Assembly: GCA_002101905.1 (NCBI GenBank) | Contig: LQPU01000032.1 | Span: 62,001-126,000 of the forward strand | DNA: 64,000 nucleotides | Source: Mycobacterium shimoidei | GTDB lineage: Bacteria > Actinomycetota > Actinomycetes > Mycobacteriales > Mycobacteriaceae | Direction of reading: 5' to 3' | Part shown: positions 54,298 through 63,184 of the stretch, piece after piece | Layout of the letters: every line of letters begins with the position of its first letter | How positions within the stretch are numbered: position 1 is the stretch's first letter | Notes under the pieces: generated by a model | What the model saw: only the letters and a program-made list of their open reading frames with translations | What the model was told of the DNA's origin: nothing | Database searches by the model: none | Program-made: the position numbers and the translations under genes

Positions 54298-55875
54298 ATG
54301 GGCGAAGAACTCAGGGTCGACACCAACGATCTTCGGGCCAAGGCCGACGAAATCAACGGCATCCACTGGGCTACTCCGGGGGAGGAGCCGCCGATCACCC
54401 CAGCATCCGCGCTGACGACGTCGATCGACGCCGCTGCCAACCTCGCCAACGCCGCGCGATCCATTTGGGAATACCAGAACTGGGGCGCTACCGAAGGCAA
54501 GCGGCTGGCAGAGTCGCTGTACCACGTCGCGAAGGCATATGACGAAGTCGACCTGCGCGCGATGAGTGAAATCAACGCCGGAAAGCCGATTTCCAATGGT
54601 CCCGTCAAGCCCGACGACTGCTCCATTCCACCGGCTTCACACCCCAGCGCACCGGGAGTGCCCGGTAGACCCGGCCATGGACAAGGTGACCCCGAAGAGG
54701 TTGAGAATGCCCTCAAGGACGGTGATCAGGGCGCCTCGCTGCGGGCGGCTGCAAACTTCTGGCGCACGACCGGTAACAACCTCCAGACGGCCGCAGAGCC
54801 ATTCCAGGTGAGGATTCAGAACTGGGAAGGCGTGGCCGCGGAGGCGGCCTACGGTCGTTTCAACGATTTCGGCGGGTGGCTGCACAGCCTGGCGGGCACC
54901 TGGCAGCAGCTTGCCGCCGAGGGAGACAGAGTCGCCGACGCACACGAGAAAGCCCGCGCCGACCACACCCCCATTTACGACCAGTGGATGGCGCTGAAAA
55001 AGCAGTATGAGGCCGCGGAGGACGGCGACAAGCCGGCCATCCTGGAGGGCCTTTTCAAGCTACAGGCGGCGTCCGAGCAAGTCCGCGCCGCATACGCGTC
55101 AGCTGCCGCCATCGATCGGGTGCAACCGCCCGAACCCCGCGATGGTGCCGGCCCGTCGATCCCGGTTTCGACCAACGGCGACCCACGCCGACCCGCGGTG
55201 CCGGCCGGCGAGGAAGGCACCGAGGCCGAAACCTCGCAGCCGGGAACAGGAGTCGGCGGCGGGCAGCCCGGCGGGGGCGGTGGCGCCGCCTCGCAAGGCG
55301 GTGCGCCGTCGTCGATGGCCGCGCCGGTCGGCCAATCGGTCGCGCCGCAGCAGACTGCAGCCGGTGCGAAGCCGGCCGGCGCGGGCGTACCGGCCGGCGG
55401 TGGCGCACCCACTGCCGGTGCCGGCGCCGGAAAGGGCGGCGGCATACCCGCCGGCGGATTGCCGGGCGGTATGCCGGCCGCGGCCAAGGCCGCGCCGAAC
55501 TTGCCCAAGGGGCCCAACCTCAAACCCGCCGGAACAAAAGGAGGCGGCGCCGGTGGCGGCGGAGGTGGTGGCGGCGGTGGACCGCGCCCACTGCAACCCG
55601 CAGTCGCCGGTACCGCGGTGGCGCCGTCACATGGAGCGGCGGAACATGCAGCGGAGGCCGCGGCCAAGGCCGCCCCGGGTGGTGCGATGGGTGGTGCCAT
55701 GGGCGGCGTTCCGATGGCCGGCCACGGCGCTCACGGTCAGGGCGGCAAGGAAAAGCGGCGCTCTCCAGGACTTAGCCCCGACGAGGAGCTGTACAAGGAA
55801 GATCGCGAGTGGACCGAGGGCGTCATCGGGGCGCGCCGCCGCAAAGAGGCGCCGGATGCCAAGGAGTCGAAGTGA
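54298..55875 (+). CDS. espB: ESX-1 secreted substrate EspB
   Basis: Encodes 525 residues, longer than the 460 of M. tuberculosis. The N-terminal PE/PPE-like fold (residues ~1-285) has the WXG turn IQNWEGVAAEAAY and the YxxxD export motif in AKAYDEVD. The C-terminal half is a very Gly/Ala/Pro-rich low-complexity region, expanded here, ending with the conserved tail EDREWTEGVIGARRRKE. EspB is exported by ESX-1, cleaved by MycP1, and forms ring-shaped oligomers. Its ATG follows the eccE1 stop without a gap. Confidence 0.92.
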   Translation: MGEELRVDTNDLRAKADEINGIHWATPGEEPPITPASALTTSIDAAANLANAARSIWEYQNWGATEGKRLAESLYHVAKAYDEVDLRAMSEINAGKPISNGPVKPDDCSIPPASHPSAPGVPGRPGHGQGDPEEVENALKDGDQGASLRAAANFWRTTGNNLQTAAEPFQVRIQNWEGVAAEAAYGRFNDFGGWLHSLAGTWQQLAAEGDRVADAHEKARADHTPIYDQWMALKKQYEAAEDGDKPAILEGLFKLQAASEQVRAAYASAAAIDRVQPPEPRDGAGPSIPVSTNGDPRRPAVPAGEEGTEAETSQPGTGVGGGQPGGGGGAASQGGAPSSMAAPVGQSVAPQQTAAGAKPAGAGVPAGGGAPTAGAGAGKGGGIPAGGLPGGMPAAAKAAPNLPKGPNLKPAGTKGGGAGGGGGGGGGGPRPLQPAVAGTAVAPSHGAAEHAAEAAAKAAPGGAMGGAMGGVPMAGHGAHGQGGKEKRRSPGLSPDEELYKEDREWTEGVIGARRRKEAPDAKESK

Positions 55876-56213
55876 GCGCAGACATGCATCCGGAAGTGGC
55901 AGCGGTGCTTGAGCAGGCGCAGCGGTTGCAGGCAGTTCTTGACGAGCAGCTGCACAAGATGAAGTCTGAAAGATTCACCGCGACAGACGAATCCGAATCC
56001 GTCGAGGTCACCCTGAATGGACATCATTGGCTTACTGATGTCGTCATAGCCGACGGGCTGCTGCGTCAGGGCGCGGACACCGTCGAGCAGCGCCTCAACG
56101 AGGCGCTGCAAAACGCGACGGCTGCCGCCACTGCCTCGATCGAAGCCGACCGCGAACGGCTCGAAGCGACGATCGCCGACATAACCGGTGAAGCTGGTTC
56201 GGAGTTGGCCTGA
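55872..56213 (+). CDS. espL: ESX-1 chaperone-like YbaB-fold protein EspL
   Basis: Encodes 113 residues with the YbaB pattern: long first helix, strands around RFTATDESESVEVTLNGHHW, and a final helix VEQRLNEALQNATAAATAS. The wording follows M. tuberculosis EspL closely (ATDEAETVEVTINGHQW there, from memory). EspL is needed for stability of EspE, EspF and EspH. GTG overlaps the espB stop (GTGA). Confidence 0.92.
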   Translation: MSADMHPEVAAVLEQAQRLQAVLDEQLHKMKSERFTATDESESVEVTLNGHHWLTDVVIADGLLRQGADTVEQRLNEALQNATAAATASIEADRERLEATIADITGEAGSELA

Positions 56214-56214
56214 C

Positions 56215-57939
56215 ATGGGAGCGATTGACGCCTTCATGTCGACGTGGTCGAATGCCCGCTCGACACTGGGGGAGGGCACTCCGCAGGACGGCACGCAGTT
56301 CGATCGCAGTACTCAGTTGCGGCAGGCTCAAAGCGGTGTGGAGTCGGCAACCCCGGGGTCTAGGTGGACTGGCACGGCGGCCGATTCGTATGCCGAGACC
56401 AACAGCAAGCAGGCTCAGGTGCTACGGCAGATGGCCGGGCTGGATCAGCGCCTGGGCGCCGAAGTCGACCGCTCGGCTGCGGTGGTGACTGCGGGTCGGC
56501 AGAACTTGGATCAGGTCAGGCAGTGGGTGCTGGACGCGGCCTCGACCGTGCCGCCGGGTGCGGATCGCGAACAGGCGTTAATGCCGATCGCCCGCAAGGG
56601 GATTGGTGACGTTGTCGATGTCGTCCGGCAGACCAACAGCGACCTCAACGCTATCGGTGGGCGTATCCAGACGATTGGCAACGAGTACAGGGTGTTAGGT
56701 GGCCCAAAGCAGAACGGGCCGGGTGATCAGGATCCGGACGGAAAGGATCGCAAGCGAGAACCCCGGATCCCCGACAGCAAGGACCCCAATCAGGTTAAAC
56801 GGTGGTGGGATTCGCTGAGCAAGGCTCAGCAGGATCAGCTACTCCGCGATCATCCCGACAAATTAGGGAACCTCAACGGCGTTCCCGTCGTAGCGCGCAG
56901 CACCGCGAACAAGACGGTGATGCAGGCGGACATCGACCGAGTCACCAATGCGGCTGCCCAACACAATGTCAGCGTCGATGAAGTCAGGGCGCATCCGCAA
57001 GACTATGGACTGACTCCGACCGATATCACGCGATATACCAACGCAACTAAGGTCAAGGAGGGGCTGGAGCACAACAGCGAGAAGACCGGTGCTCCGACGT
57101 TCCTCCAAGTCTACGAACCGGAGAAATTCAACGGCCAGGGCCGTGCAGCCATTGCAATTGGGAACCCCGACGTCTCCGCCAACACCGCCGTCGTGGTACC
57201 CGGGACCAGTCACAGCGTGACGGAGGGCTGGCTCAGCAGCAATGATGCCGCCAACGTCTATAACGAAACCAAGAGTGCCGATCTCGGCAGCAGCAGATCC
57301 GTCGTCGCATGGATGGGCTATGACGCGCCCGATAGCTTGGGCGATCTCCGAGTCGCACAGACCAGCCTGGCGCATGAGGGCGGGACCCTGCTGGCGTCAG
57401 ACGTCAACGCCCTTAACGCCACCCATGTAGGCGCGTCACACGTCACCGTTATTGGACATTCTTATGGGTCAACGACGGTAGCCGATGCGGCAGCCGGATA
57501 CGGCATGCACGCTAATGACGTGGTTCTGATTGGCTCCCCGGGAACCGACCTGGCGCGCAGTGCTGCCGACTTCCATTTACCCGAGGGCGGCCACGTGTTT
57601 GTGGGTGCGGCGTCGACCGACCCAATCGCCGGGATCAGCGCCGGCCTCAACGAACATGTGCCAGGAACTGGGATTACCGTAGGCCTTGGCGTCGACCCGG
57701 CGGGCGACAACTTTGGGTCGACACGGTTTAAAGCCGAAGTAGCGGGAACAGCGCCGTGGAAGGATCACAGCCACTATTTCGACCCCGGCAGCGAATCCCT
57801 CTACAGCATCGCCGATATTGCCTCCGGCCACGGCGATGCTCTGCAACGCCACGGCATGACGGCTCCGCATCGCTATCCAGCCGGTCTTCCCTGGGATCCC
57901 GAGCTAACCCGGCCGGGCACGACCGGTCACTACCACTAG
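56215..57939 (+). CDS. EspA/EspE-like secretion domain fused to an alpha/beta-hydrolase
   Basis: Encodes 574 residues. Residues ~1-160 resemble the EspA/EspE helical domain: SRWTGTAADSYAETNSKQ followed by LDQRLGAEVDRSAAVV. Residues ~165-300 are a charged linker and helical part. Residues ~300-574 are a DUF1023-type alpha/beta-hydrolase with nucleophile Ser416 in IGHSYGSTTVAD, the segment WMGYDAPDSLG before it, and a possible His near DHSHYF. No Sec signal. ATG lies one base after the espL stop, so the gene has joined the ESX-1 operon; M. tuberculosis has espK here. Probable ESX-1 effector with esterase or lipase-like activity; activity is inferred. Confidence 0.85.
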   Translation: MGAIDAFMSTWSNARSTLGEGTPQDGTQFDRSTQLRQAQSGVESATPGSRWTGTAADSYAETNSKQAQVLRQMAGLDQRLGAEVDRSAAVVTAGRQNLDQVRQWVLDAASTVPPGADREQALMPIARKGIGDVVDVVRQTNSDLNAIGGRIQTIGNEYRVLGGPKQNGPGDQDPDGKDRKREPRIPDSKDPNQVKRWWDSLSKAQQDQLLRDHPDKLGNLNGVPVVARSTANKTVMQADIDRVTNAAAQHNVSVDEVRAHPQDYGLTPTDITRYTNATKVKEGLEHNSEKTGAPTFLQVYEPEKFNGQGRAAIAIGNPDVSANTAVVVPGTSHSVTEGWLSSNDAANVYNETKSADLGSSRSVVAWMGYDAPDSLGDLRVAQTSLAHEGGTLLASDVNALNATHVGASHVTVIGHSYGSTTVADAAAGYGMHANDVVLIGSPGTDLARSAADFHLPEGGHVFVGAASTDPIAGISAGLNEHVPGTGITVGLGVDPAGDNFGSTRFKAEVAGTAPWKDHSHYFDPGSESLYSIADIASGHGDALQRHGMTAPHRYPAGLPWDPELTRPGTTGHYH

Positions 57940-57952
57940 AAAGAATTCCGGC

Positions 57953-58468
57953 TTGGACGTACGAATTCGCAACATTCGGGCACTACTAGGCGCTGGCGCG
58001 GTAATTCTCGTCGCAGGATGTGGAGCTATGAACCCTTTGCATGAAAACGTGTCGAATCCGATGACACCCGAGCAGTCGAAGGCTCAAGTTGTCGATGCCG
58101 CGCGAGAGATAGTTAATGCCTTGGGTCTTCACGTCGTCGAAGCATTTTTTTGGCGCTCATCCTGCAACGACCAAGGCGATCCACCTTTCCGTGGGGAAAT
58201 GAGAATTGCCTATCCACGAGCCGCAAGCTTCGAGGAATCTGACACCCAGATTGCCAAGATGACGCAGAGCCTCCAGAGTGCCGGCTGGACAGGCGATCCT
58301 GGCTTTCACAGCCATGGCACGGTCCTCAAAAAGGACAACGTGGTCGCTGTGCTCGATTCTCAAGACGTCAGTTTGCCTCACCGGGACATCCGACTCTACG
58401 GTGAGTGCCGTGACGTGACCACCACGAAGAACACAAAGGGATCGCCCGAACCCATCGTCTTCAGTTAA
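57953..58468 (+). CDS. lipoprotein paired with the alpha/beta-hydrolase effector
   Basis: Encodes 171 residues from TTG, 13 bases after the hydrolase stop. The lipobox is LVAGC with Cys23, after a basic start and hydrophobic core. The mature ~148-residue domain is alpha/beta in pattern and has Cys in RSSCNDQGDP and YGECRDV, possibly a disulfide. I recognise no family. The GC content of two 60-base stretches I counted (58021-58080 and 58141-58200) is 50-52%, clearly lower than the flanking esp genes, suggesting recent acquisition. Role as partner or immunity protein is inferred. Confidence 0.75.
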   Translation: MDVRIRNIRALLGAGAVILVAGCGAMNPLHENVSNPMTPEQSKAQVVDAAREIVNALGLHVVEAFFWRSSCNDQGDPPFRGEMRIAYPRAASFEESDTQIAKMTQSLQSAGWTGDPGFHSHGTVLKKDNVVAVLDSQDVSLPHRDIRLYGECRDVTTTKNTKGSPEPIVFS

Positions 58469-58491
58469 AGGCCTCGTCCGTCCTGAAGGTT

Positions 58492-61101
58492 TTATCGCTG
58501 ACTTGCGCCGACCAGCGCACTGTTGAGCAGACTCGTGATGTGCTGCCAGTACAGCCAATTCGCCACAGCGTCGCGTTGTTCGACGGCGTGCACAGCGGTG
58601 TGCGCGGCGTGCAGGGCCAGCCCTTGGCAGTGGTTGGAGTAAGCCGCGAATGCTTGCAAGTGCGCCACGCCGCGGTCGGTGTCGCTGCTCATCAAGTGCT
58701 TCATCACTTCCCACCACAGCGTGCTGCGCTGATCGGCCGGCGGCGAGGCGCCCACCGGCGCCGGAGGCAACATGTCGACCAGACTCAGGTCGCTGATGCC
58801 GGCCAGCTGAGCCGCCGCGTCGGGAGCGACGACGTCCAGGCGAGAGCGGCCTTGCATCTTGCCGCTGGCGGGGATGTCTTCTTCTACCAGAATGTGTTTC
58901 GGCGCACCGGGATCAATACCCTCGAAATGCTCCTCCTTGCCAATGACAATCCGCAGCGTGGTGTCGTGATGCACCGCCCAATCTTGCAGGGCCAGATGTG
59001 GATACGTTGCCCACCGCGCCCGCTGCTCGACAGGAACGCTGTCGTCGGCCGACGCCATGGTCACTTGAGTGGGCAGCGTGACCGCCTCGGGGATGTAGCC
59101 CAACCCGTAGCTGTTGGCCACCACAATGCGCCCATCTGCGGTCACTGCGGTCATCCAGAAGAACCGGAAGTCGGCCGGGTTGGCCATATCGGCGGCATTA
59201 AGCGCAGCGGCGATGCGGTAGGCCACCCGCAATTGGTCGGTGGCGCTTTGCCGGTTGGTGGCGTCGGCGACCACATCCTTATGCGCCCGGGCCGCCGAGA
59301 CCGGGATCGGCGCCGGCGCGACATCGGACTGCGACGAGCCACCTGACCCGCCACCACCGCTCCCGCTAGTGCTATTGGTGGAGGCCGGATGCACACCCGG
59401 CCCGCCTGGACCGCCCTGAGTGGCACTGCCCGGTGCTCCCTGTCCACCCCCGCCCGGCGGCTGCACCGGCCCGGCCGGCGGCGGGGTGGGCGGTGGCAGC
59501 AATGGCATCGGTGAGGCGGTGCCGCCTGAGCCCGACATCACTGGCGGGGCGGCCATTCCGCCGCCACCGAGACCGGTGCCGCCTCCACCGCCACCGACTT
59601 GGCCGCCGCCACCACCGCTATGGGTGACATTAGAGACGTGCGCGGCAGGCGTTTCCGGAACCGCCGGGCCGTGGGCCGCTGCCGGTGCCATCATTGCCGA
59701 CTCCGCTGCCGCGAGCGGCACCGCCGATGCGGCAGCTGCACCCAACGGCGCAGCACCCAACGACGCCTGGCCCAAACCTTGGGCGAGCCCAGCAGCGGTG
59801 CGCGGACCCACGTCGGGTGGTCGCTGTCCATCCATCGGAGTCCCCAAGCGCTGCCCTGCGTCGAGTGCCTGGTGCGAATCGGACCCCGGCGACGGATTCT
59901 GTGACGCTCCGGCGTGATCGCCACCGAACATCTGGCCCCATGGGCCGCCCCCGCCGCCGGAGCTAGCGCCGCCACCACCGAATGGTGCGGAACCTATTCC
60001 GACCCCCGAGAGTGGAGAAGCGGATGTGGGACCCGGCGACGTGACACTAATAGGTGGCGGCGGCGGTCCCGCCGCTCCTACCGCCGGACGCCCATCGACC
60101 GGGACCCCTGCGCCGCCGCTTGATCCGGTTAGCGAGGCGCCCGCAGCCGACGGTGACGGCGGCGAGGCAGGCCGTGCCGCCCCTGTCGTTTTCCCGCCCC
60201 CTGACCCGGGTAATGAGCCTCCCGACGATGGTGCAGCCGGCTGCGCGAATAGGCCTACCGCTCCCTTTGCCGTACCACCGCCTGACCCCGTAAGGGAACC
60301 GGCCCCGGGCGCAGCCGATGGCGATGGTGAAGTTGTATTGGCCACTGCTCCCGCGGTGCCTGAATTTGTGCTCGCTGCTGCGGGCGGCGAGCTGGCAGCG
60401 CGACCGGATTGGGCGGCGTTCCCTGGCGCGGCCGTCGACGACGACCCTGACGACGCCGGGTCGCTGCCAGTTTGCATGCTTCTCGCCGCGGCCGGAGGCT
60501 GCCCGCCTGGTTCACTGGATTTAGATGCGGCACCTTCGGGGGATGCGTGCTCGGATGGTGCTTTCTGGCCTAGCAAGTTGTCAAGCGCGTTTGCCGGTGG
60601 CTTCCATGTCCCAAATGCTCGCACTTGGCCGGCGGCGGCTCTGACTTCGCTCACATTGGTTGCGTGTACAGCATCCAATAAGTTATTGATCGCCTGGCTA
60701 CGATCGTCTTCCTCCAAGCTTGAGTCGCTTTCTAGCGATTTAATCTCCTGCAATGCGTTTTCGGCGGTATCTGTGATTTTTGTCTTCGCCTGCTCAACCA
60801 ACCCCGCAGAAGTCCCGTACCAGGTAATGGCGCTCACAAGGTCGTTTTGCAGTCCGGTCAACTGATTAATGATGTGACTGATCTTTCTGTTGGCGGCGTT
60901 CGCCGCACCACCCGCCCAGATACCCCCTTCAAAGACCTCTGCGCGCTCGTGCTGCCAGCCCTCCAATACCTGAGTTACCTGCTGCAAAATTCTCCGAAAC
61001 TCGTCCGCGCGAGTATGCAGAGCGTCCTCGTCGATTTCTGGCCAACCACCCGGATCAAGCATCTGGCCTGTATATTCGCCGCTCGGCTTCGCAATACCCA
61101 T
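58492..61101 (-). CDS. espK: ESX-1 secretion-associated protein EspK
   Basis: Encodes 869 residues, longer than M. tuberculosis EspK (~729). The N-terminal PPE-like helical domain (~1-180) opens YTGQMLDPGGWPEIDEDAL and has GGIWAGGAANAANR for the turn. The centre (~190-620) is Ser/Gly/Pro/Ala low-complexity, different in composition from the Thr/Pro repeats of M. tuberculosis. The C-terminal ~240 residues (IPVSAARAHKDVVADATNRQ, FFWMTAVTADGRIVVANSYG) are strongly conserved. EspK is thought to escort EspB to the EccC ATPase. It is read opposite to espL here, unlike M. tuberculosis. Confidence 0.93.
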   Translation of the reverse strand: MGIAKPSGEYTGQMLDPGGWPEIDEDALHTRADEFRRILQQVTQVLEGWQHERAEVFEGGIWAGGAANAANRKISHIINQLTGLQNDLVSAITWYGTSAGLVEQAKTKITDTAENALQEIKSLESDSSLEEDDRSQAINNLLDAVHATNVSEVRAAAGQVRAFGTWKPPANALDNLLGQKAPSEHASPEGAASKSSEPGGQPPAAARSMQTGSDPASSGSSSTAAPGNAAQSGRAASSPPAAASTNSGTAGAVANTTSPSPSAAPGAGSLTGSGGGTAKGAVGLFAQPAAPSSGGSLPGSGGGKTTGAARPASPPSPSAAGASLTGSSGGAGVPVDGRPAVGAAGPPPPPISVTSPGPTSASPLSGVGIGSAPFGGGGASSGGGGGPWGQMFGGDHAGASQNPSPGSDSHQALDAGQRLGTPMDGQRPPDVGPRTAAGLAQGLGQASLGAAPLGAAAASAVPLAAAESAMMAPAAAHGPAVPETPAAHVSNVTHSGGGGGQVGGGGGGTGLGGGGMAAPPVMSGSGGTASPMPLLPPPTPPPAGPVQPPGGGGQGAPGSATQGGPGGPGVHPASTNSTSGSGGGGSGGSSQSDVAPAPIPVSAARAHKDVVADATNRQSATDQLRVAYRIAAALNAADMANPADFRFFWMTAVTADGRIVVANSYGLGYIPEAVTLPTQVTMASADDSVPVEQRARWATYPHLALQDWAVHHDTTLRIVIGKEEHFEGIDPGAPKHILVEEDIPASGKMQGRSRLDVVAPDAAAQLAGISDLSLVDMLPPAPVGASPPADQRSTLWWEVMKHLMSSDTDRGVAHLQAFAAYSNHCQGLALHAAHTAVHAVEQRDAVANWLYWQHITSLLNSALVGASQR

Positions 61102-61104
61102 CTT

Positions 61105-62253
61105 TCAGCCCCCTACAGCCGCACAGGCACGAAAGACCGCCGCGTACACGTTGGTCGCTGCGTTTTCGAGCCAACTATCGGCAGCTGTATACGTTGGTAA
61201 TGCCAGAACAAAACCGCGCCTGTACTGCGCTGCTAAACCTGCGAAGTCTTCCCAGATAGGGTTGCCGCTGCGGCGGCCCATCTGTTCTGTTTTATCAGCT
61301 AAAGCGTTCATTACTGGCGCGACCGCGTCCGCGGCTGCCTTTTGCTCCTGCGTCCACTGGCCAGCCGGGATGTTGGGATCGACATTCCTCCAGTTTGCAA
61401 TTGCAGTATTCGCTTCATACTCAAGCGCAGTTGCCTTCCAATCACCGCATATCTGGTTAGAGGCTGGGAGGAACCGAGATGGATTGGTTAAATCACCTAG
61501 CGGGGCGATCTGGGCTGGTGGCGCGGCCGGTGACACGATAGGTCCCCGGGCGGCTGCTGAGCCATTGCCAATAGCAGCGCATATCGCCCCAAGAGCACCC
61601 GTGGTGCTTTTCACAACCACTGCGAGCTCATCGTCAGAGGCCGTATAGTTCGGAATGCGATCGGCGTAGGCACGCCAGTACGCAATCGACTGTTCATATA
61701 GCTCACGCATCACACGATGCGGTGTCAGCCTCGCCACTGCGACGGTCTGATCCGCCGCGTTACGCATTGCCTTTGCGACCGACTCATACTGCGCACGTAA
61801 TTCCGGCGTCCATGCGGAAGCCGGGATCTTGTAGTCTCGCTGATCCCAGCCCCCGTTACTCTCTGCGGCGGCGATAGTGTTTTGAATCGGCGTCCACGGC
61901 GCGCAGCTGGAATCGTCGGTAATTATCGCGACTGGTCCTTTGTCGCTAGCGCTGGCGATTCCCGCTGCAGAAGGAGACGGGGGTGCCTGGGAGCCGCTTC
62001 CAGAATCACCCCGCGTGAAATACAACGTCGCGGCGACCGTGATGGCGATGACCGCGATCAGCGTTACGCCCAGCAGCGCCCACTTCATTCTGCTTCCTTG
62101 CTTTGGCGGCTGGGGCGGTGGATACCACGGCTGCTGTTGTCCCTGTGGCGGCCCATACGGCTGGCCTTGCGGTGGCGGGCCGAATCCAGGTTGCCCGGGC
62201 CCGGGTGCACCTGGTCCTGCACCCCATGGATTCTGCGGCGGCGGGGAAGTCAT
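61105..62253 (-). CDS. single-span membrane protein with a tandem exported repeat
   Basis: Encodes 382 residues. A cytosolic Pro/Gln/Gly-rich head (~1-55), one membrane helix (~57-80), a Ser/Pro linker, then two related repeats of about 110-120 residues (~115-230 and ~265-380). Each repeat starts with Cys and Trp, contains a IPASAWTPE/IPAGQWTQE block, then ADQTVAVAR/ADKTEQMGR, then IPNYTASDDEL/LPTYTAADSWL, and ends near a Cys (AICAA, ACAAV). Each may be closed by a disulfide. It lies between espJ and espK, absent from M. tuberculosis there, three bases before espK. Family unknown to me. Confidence 0.75.
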   Translation of the reverse strand: MTSPPPQNPWGAGPGAPGPGQPGFGPPPQGQPYGPPQGQQQPWYPPPQPPKQGSRMKWALLGVTLIAVIAITVAATLYFTRGDSGSGSQAPPSPSAAGIASASDKGPVAIITDDSSCAPWTPIQNTIAAAESNGGWDQRDYKIPASAWTPELRAQYESVAKAMRNAADQTVAVARLTPHRVMRELYEQSIAYWRAYADRIPNYTASDDELAVVVKSTTGALGAICAAIGNGSAAARGPIVSPAAPPAQIAPLGDLTNPSRFLPASNQICGDWKATALEYEANTAIANWRNVDPNIPAGQWTQEQKAAADAVAPVMNALADKTEQMGRRSGNPIWEDFAGLAAQYRRGFVLALPTYTAADSWLENAATNVYAAVFRACAAVGG

Positions 62254-62554
62254 GCACTCACCTCGGTGTCACCCAACGCAATTCGACCCTTCTCACGGAT
62301 CCGCACATTAGCCGCCGCATCGTCAACGCAGCTTCCCTTCAGCTTAGGTTATCGGCCGCCATGCTCGACGCGGCAATTTGTCGGTCCGACCAGCGCGGTT
62401 CCGCTCTAAAATCAGCATCAGCACCTCGAATCTGGTGTTCGGCCGCGCTGCAATATCAGTAGAAACCTCCGATGCAGCGATCCACGATTTTTCCAAATCG
62501 ATCGGATACGCACAATTCGTGAAACTCAAGCGCAATGAATTGACACCAGCACGA
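62254..62554. other. intergenic region between split espJ and the membrane gene
   Basis: About 300 bases, noticeably poorer in GC than the neighbouring genes. It probably holds the promoter of the membrane gene and espK on minus. Open frames here have no ribosome sites and no sensible protein composition. Confidence 0.45.
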
Positions 62555-63184
62555 CTAGAGCTCAACGTCGGTCGGTGGCTGCCCGGGGCGACTGGGCGCC
62601 TGCGGTGTGATCGGAACGCCGGGGCCGGCAGACTGACCACCAGCAGCACCCCCTCCGAGAGAATCCGGATTCGGAGCTAGCGGCTGCCGCTGCGGGCCAG
62701 CGGCTTGCTGCCTCGGTTCGCTTGCCTCGCTGGGCTTTTCTTCGGGCTTATCCTGCTTTACCTCCGGACTTTCCGGTTGCGGTACATCGGTTGGCTGATT
62801 CGCGTTGACGCCCTGCTGCCCAAGCTGGCCGGCGGAACCCATCCGGCCCGCCATGCCCATCATGCCCATCATGCTTTGCGGCACCACGCCCAGCATTCCC
62901 GCCATCTGCATCGGCATCTGTGCCGCTTGCTGGGCCATTTGCATCGGCATCTGCGCCAGCTGGCCCAGTTGCCCCATCTGGCCCATCATCCCGCTCATCG
63001 GGTTGCTCCCCGGCGCCCCAGCCGTTCCCGGTGCACCGCCAGTCTGGCCCTGGCCGCTGCGGTCAAACTGTTGCTGATTGAATTTCTGCCCGAGGTTTTG
63101 ATCGGTGTCGCGATAGCGACTAGCCGCTTCACCGAACTTGGCGGCCGTCTGCAGCGCCGCCTGCTTGACCCTATCCAGCGTCAT
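62555..63184 (-). CDS. espJ: EspJ-like protein, second half
   Basis: Encodes 209 residues. The first helix, RVKQAALQTAAKFGEAASRY, continues into YRDTD, a YxxxD export motif, matching the second helix of M. tuberculosis EspJ (VYAKTDQSLG there, from memory). The centre is Met/Gly/Gln-rich with repeats of MQMAQQAAQMPMQ type, and the tail is Pro/Gln/Glu-rich. ATG overlaps the stop of the first half in a different phase (ATGA). Either the ancestral gene was split by a frameshift or two proteins act together. Confidence 0.75.
   Translation of the reverse strand: MTLDRVKQAALQTAAKFGEAASRYRDTDQNLGQKFNQQQFDRSGQGQTGGAPGTAGAPGSNPMSGMMGQMGQLGQLAQMPMQMAQQAAQMPMQMAGMLGVVPQSMMGMMGMAGRMGSAGQLGQQGVNANQPTDVPQPESPEVKQDKPEEKPSEASEPRQQAAGPQRQPLAPNPDSLGGGAAGGQSAGPGVPITPQAPSRPGQPPTDVEL

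Noticed and set aside
54975..55700. Minus-strand frame opposite the EspB tail
   Set aside because: Antisense of Gly/Ala/Pro repeats; EspB has conserved ends on both sides.
59300..60560. Possible plus-strand gene opposite the centre of espK
   Set aside because: The Gly/Pro/Ala/Ser low-complexity part of espK leaves all frames open; plus-strand products are Arg/Pro-rich noise.
62345..62649. Small ORFs on both strands between espJ and the membrane gene
   Set aside because: They overlap each other, lack ribosome sites and have no protein-like pattern; the stretch is more likely a promoter region.
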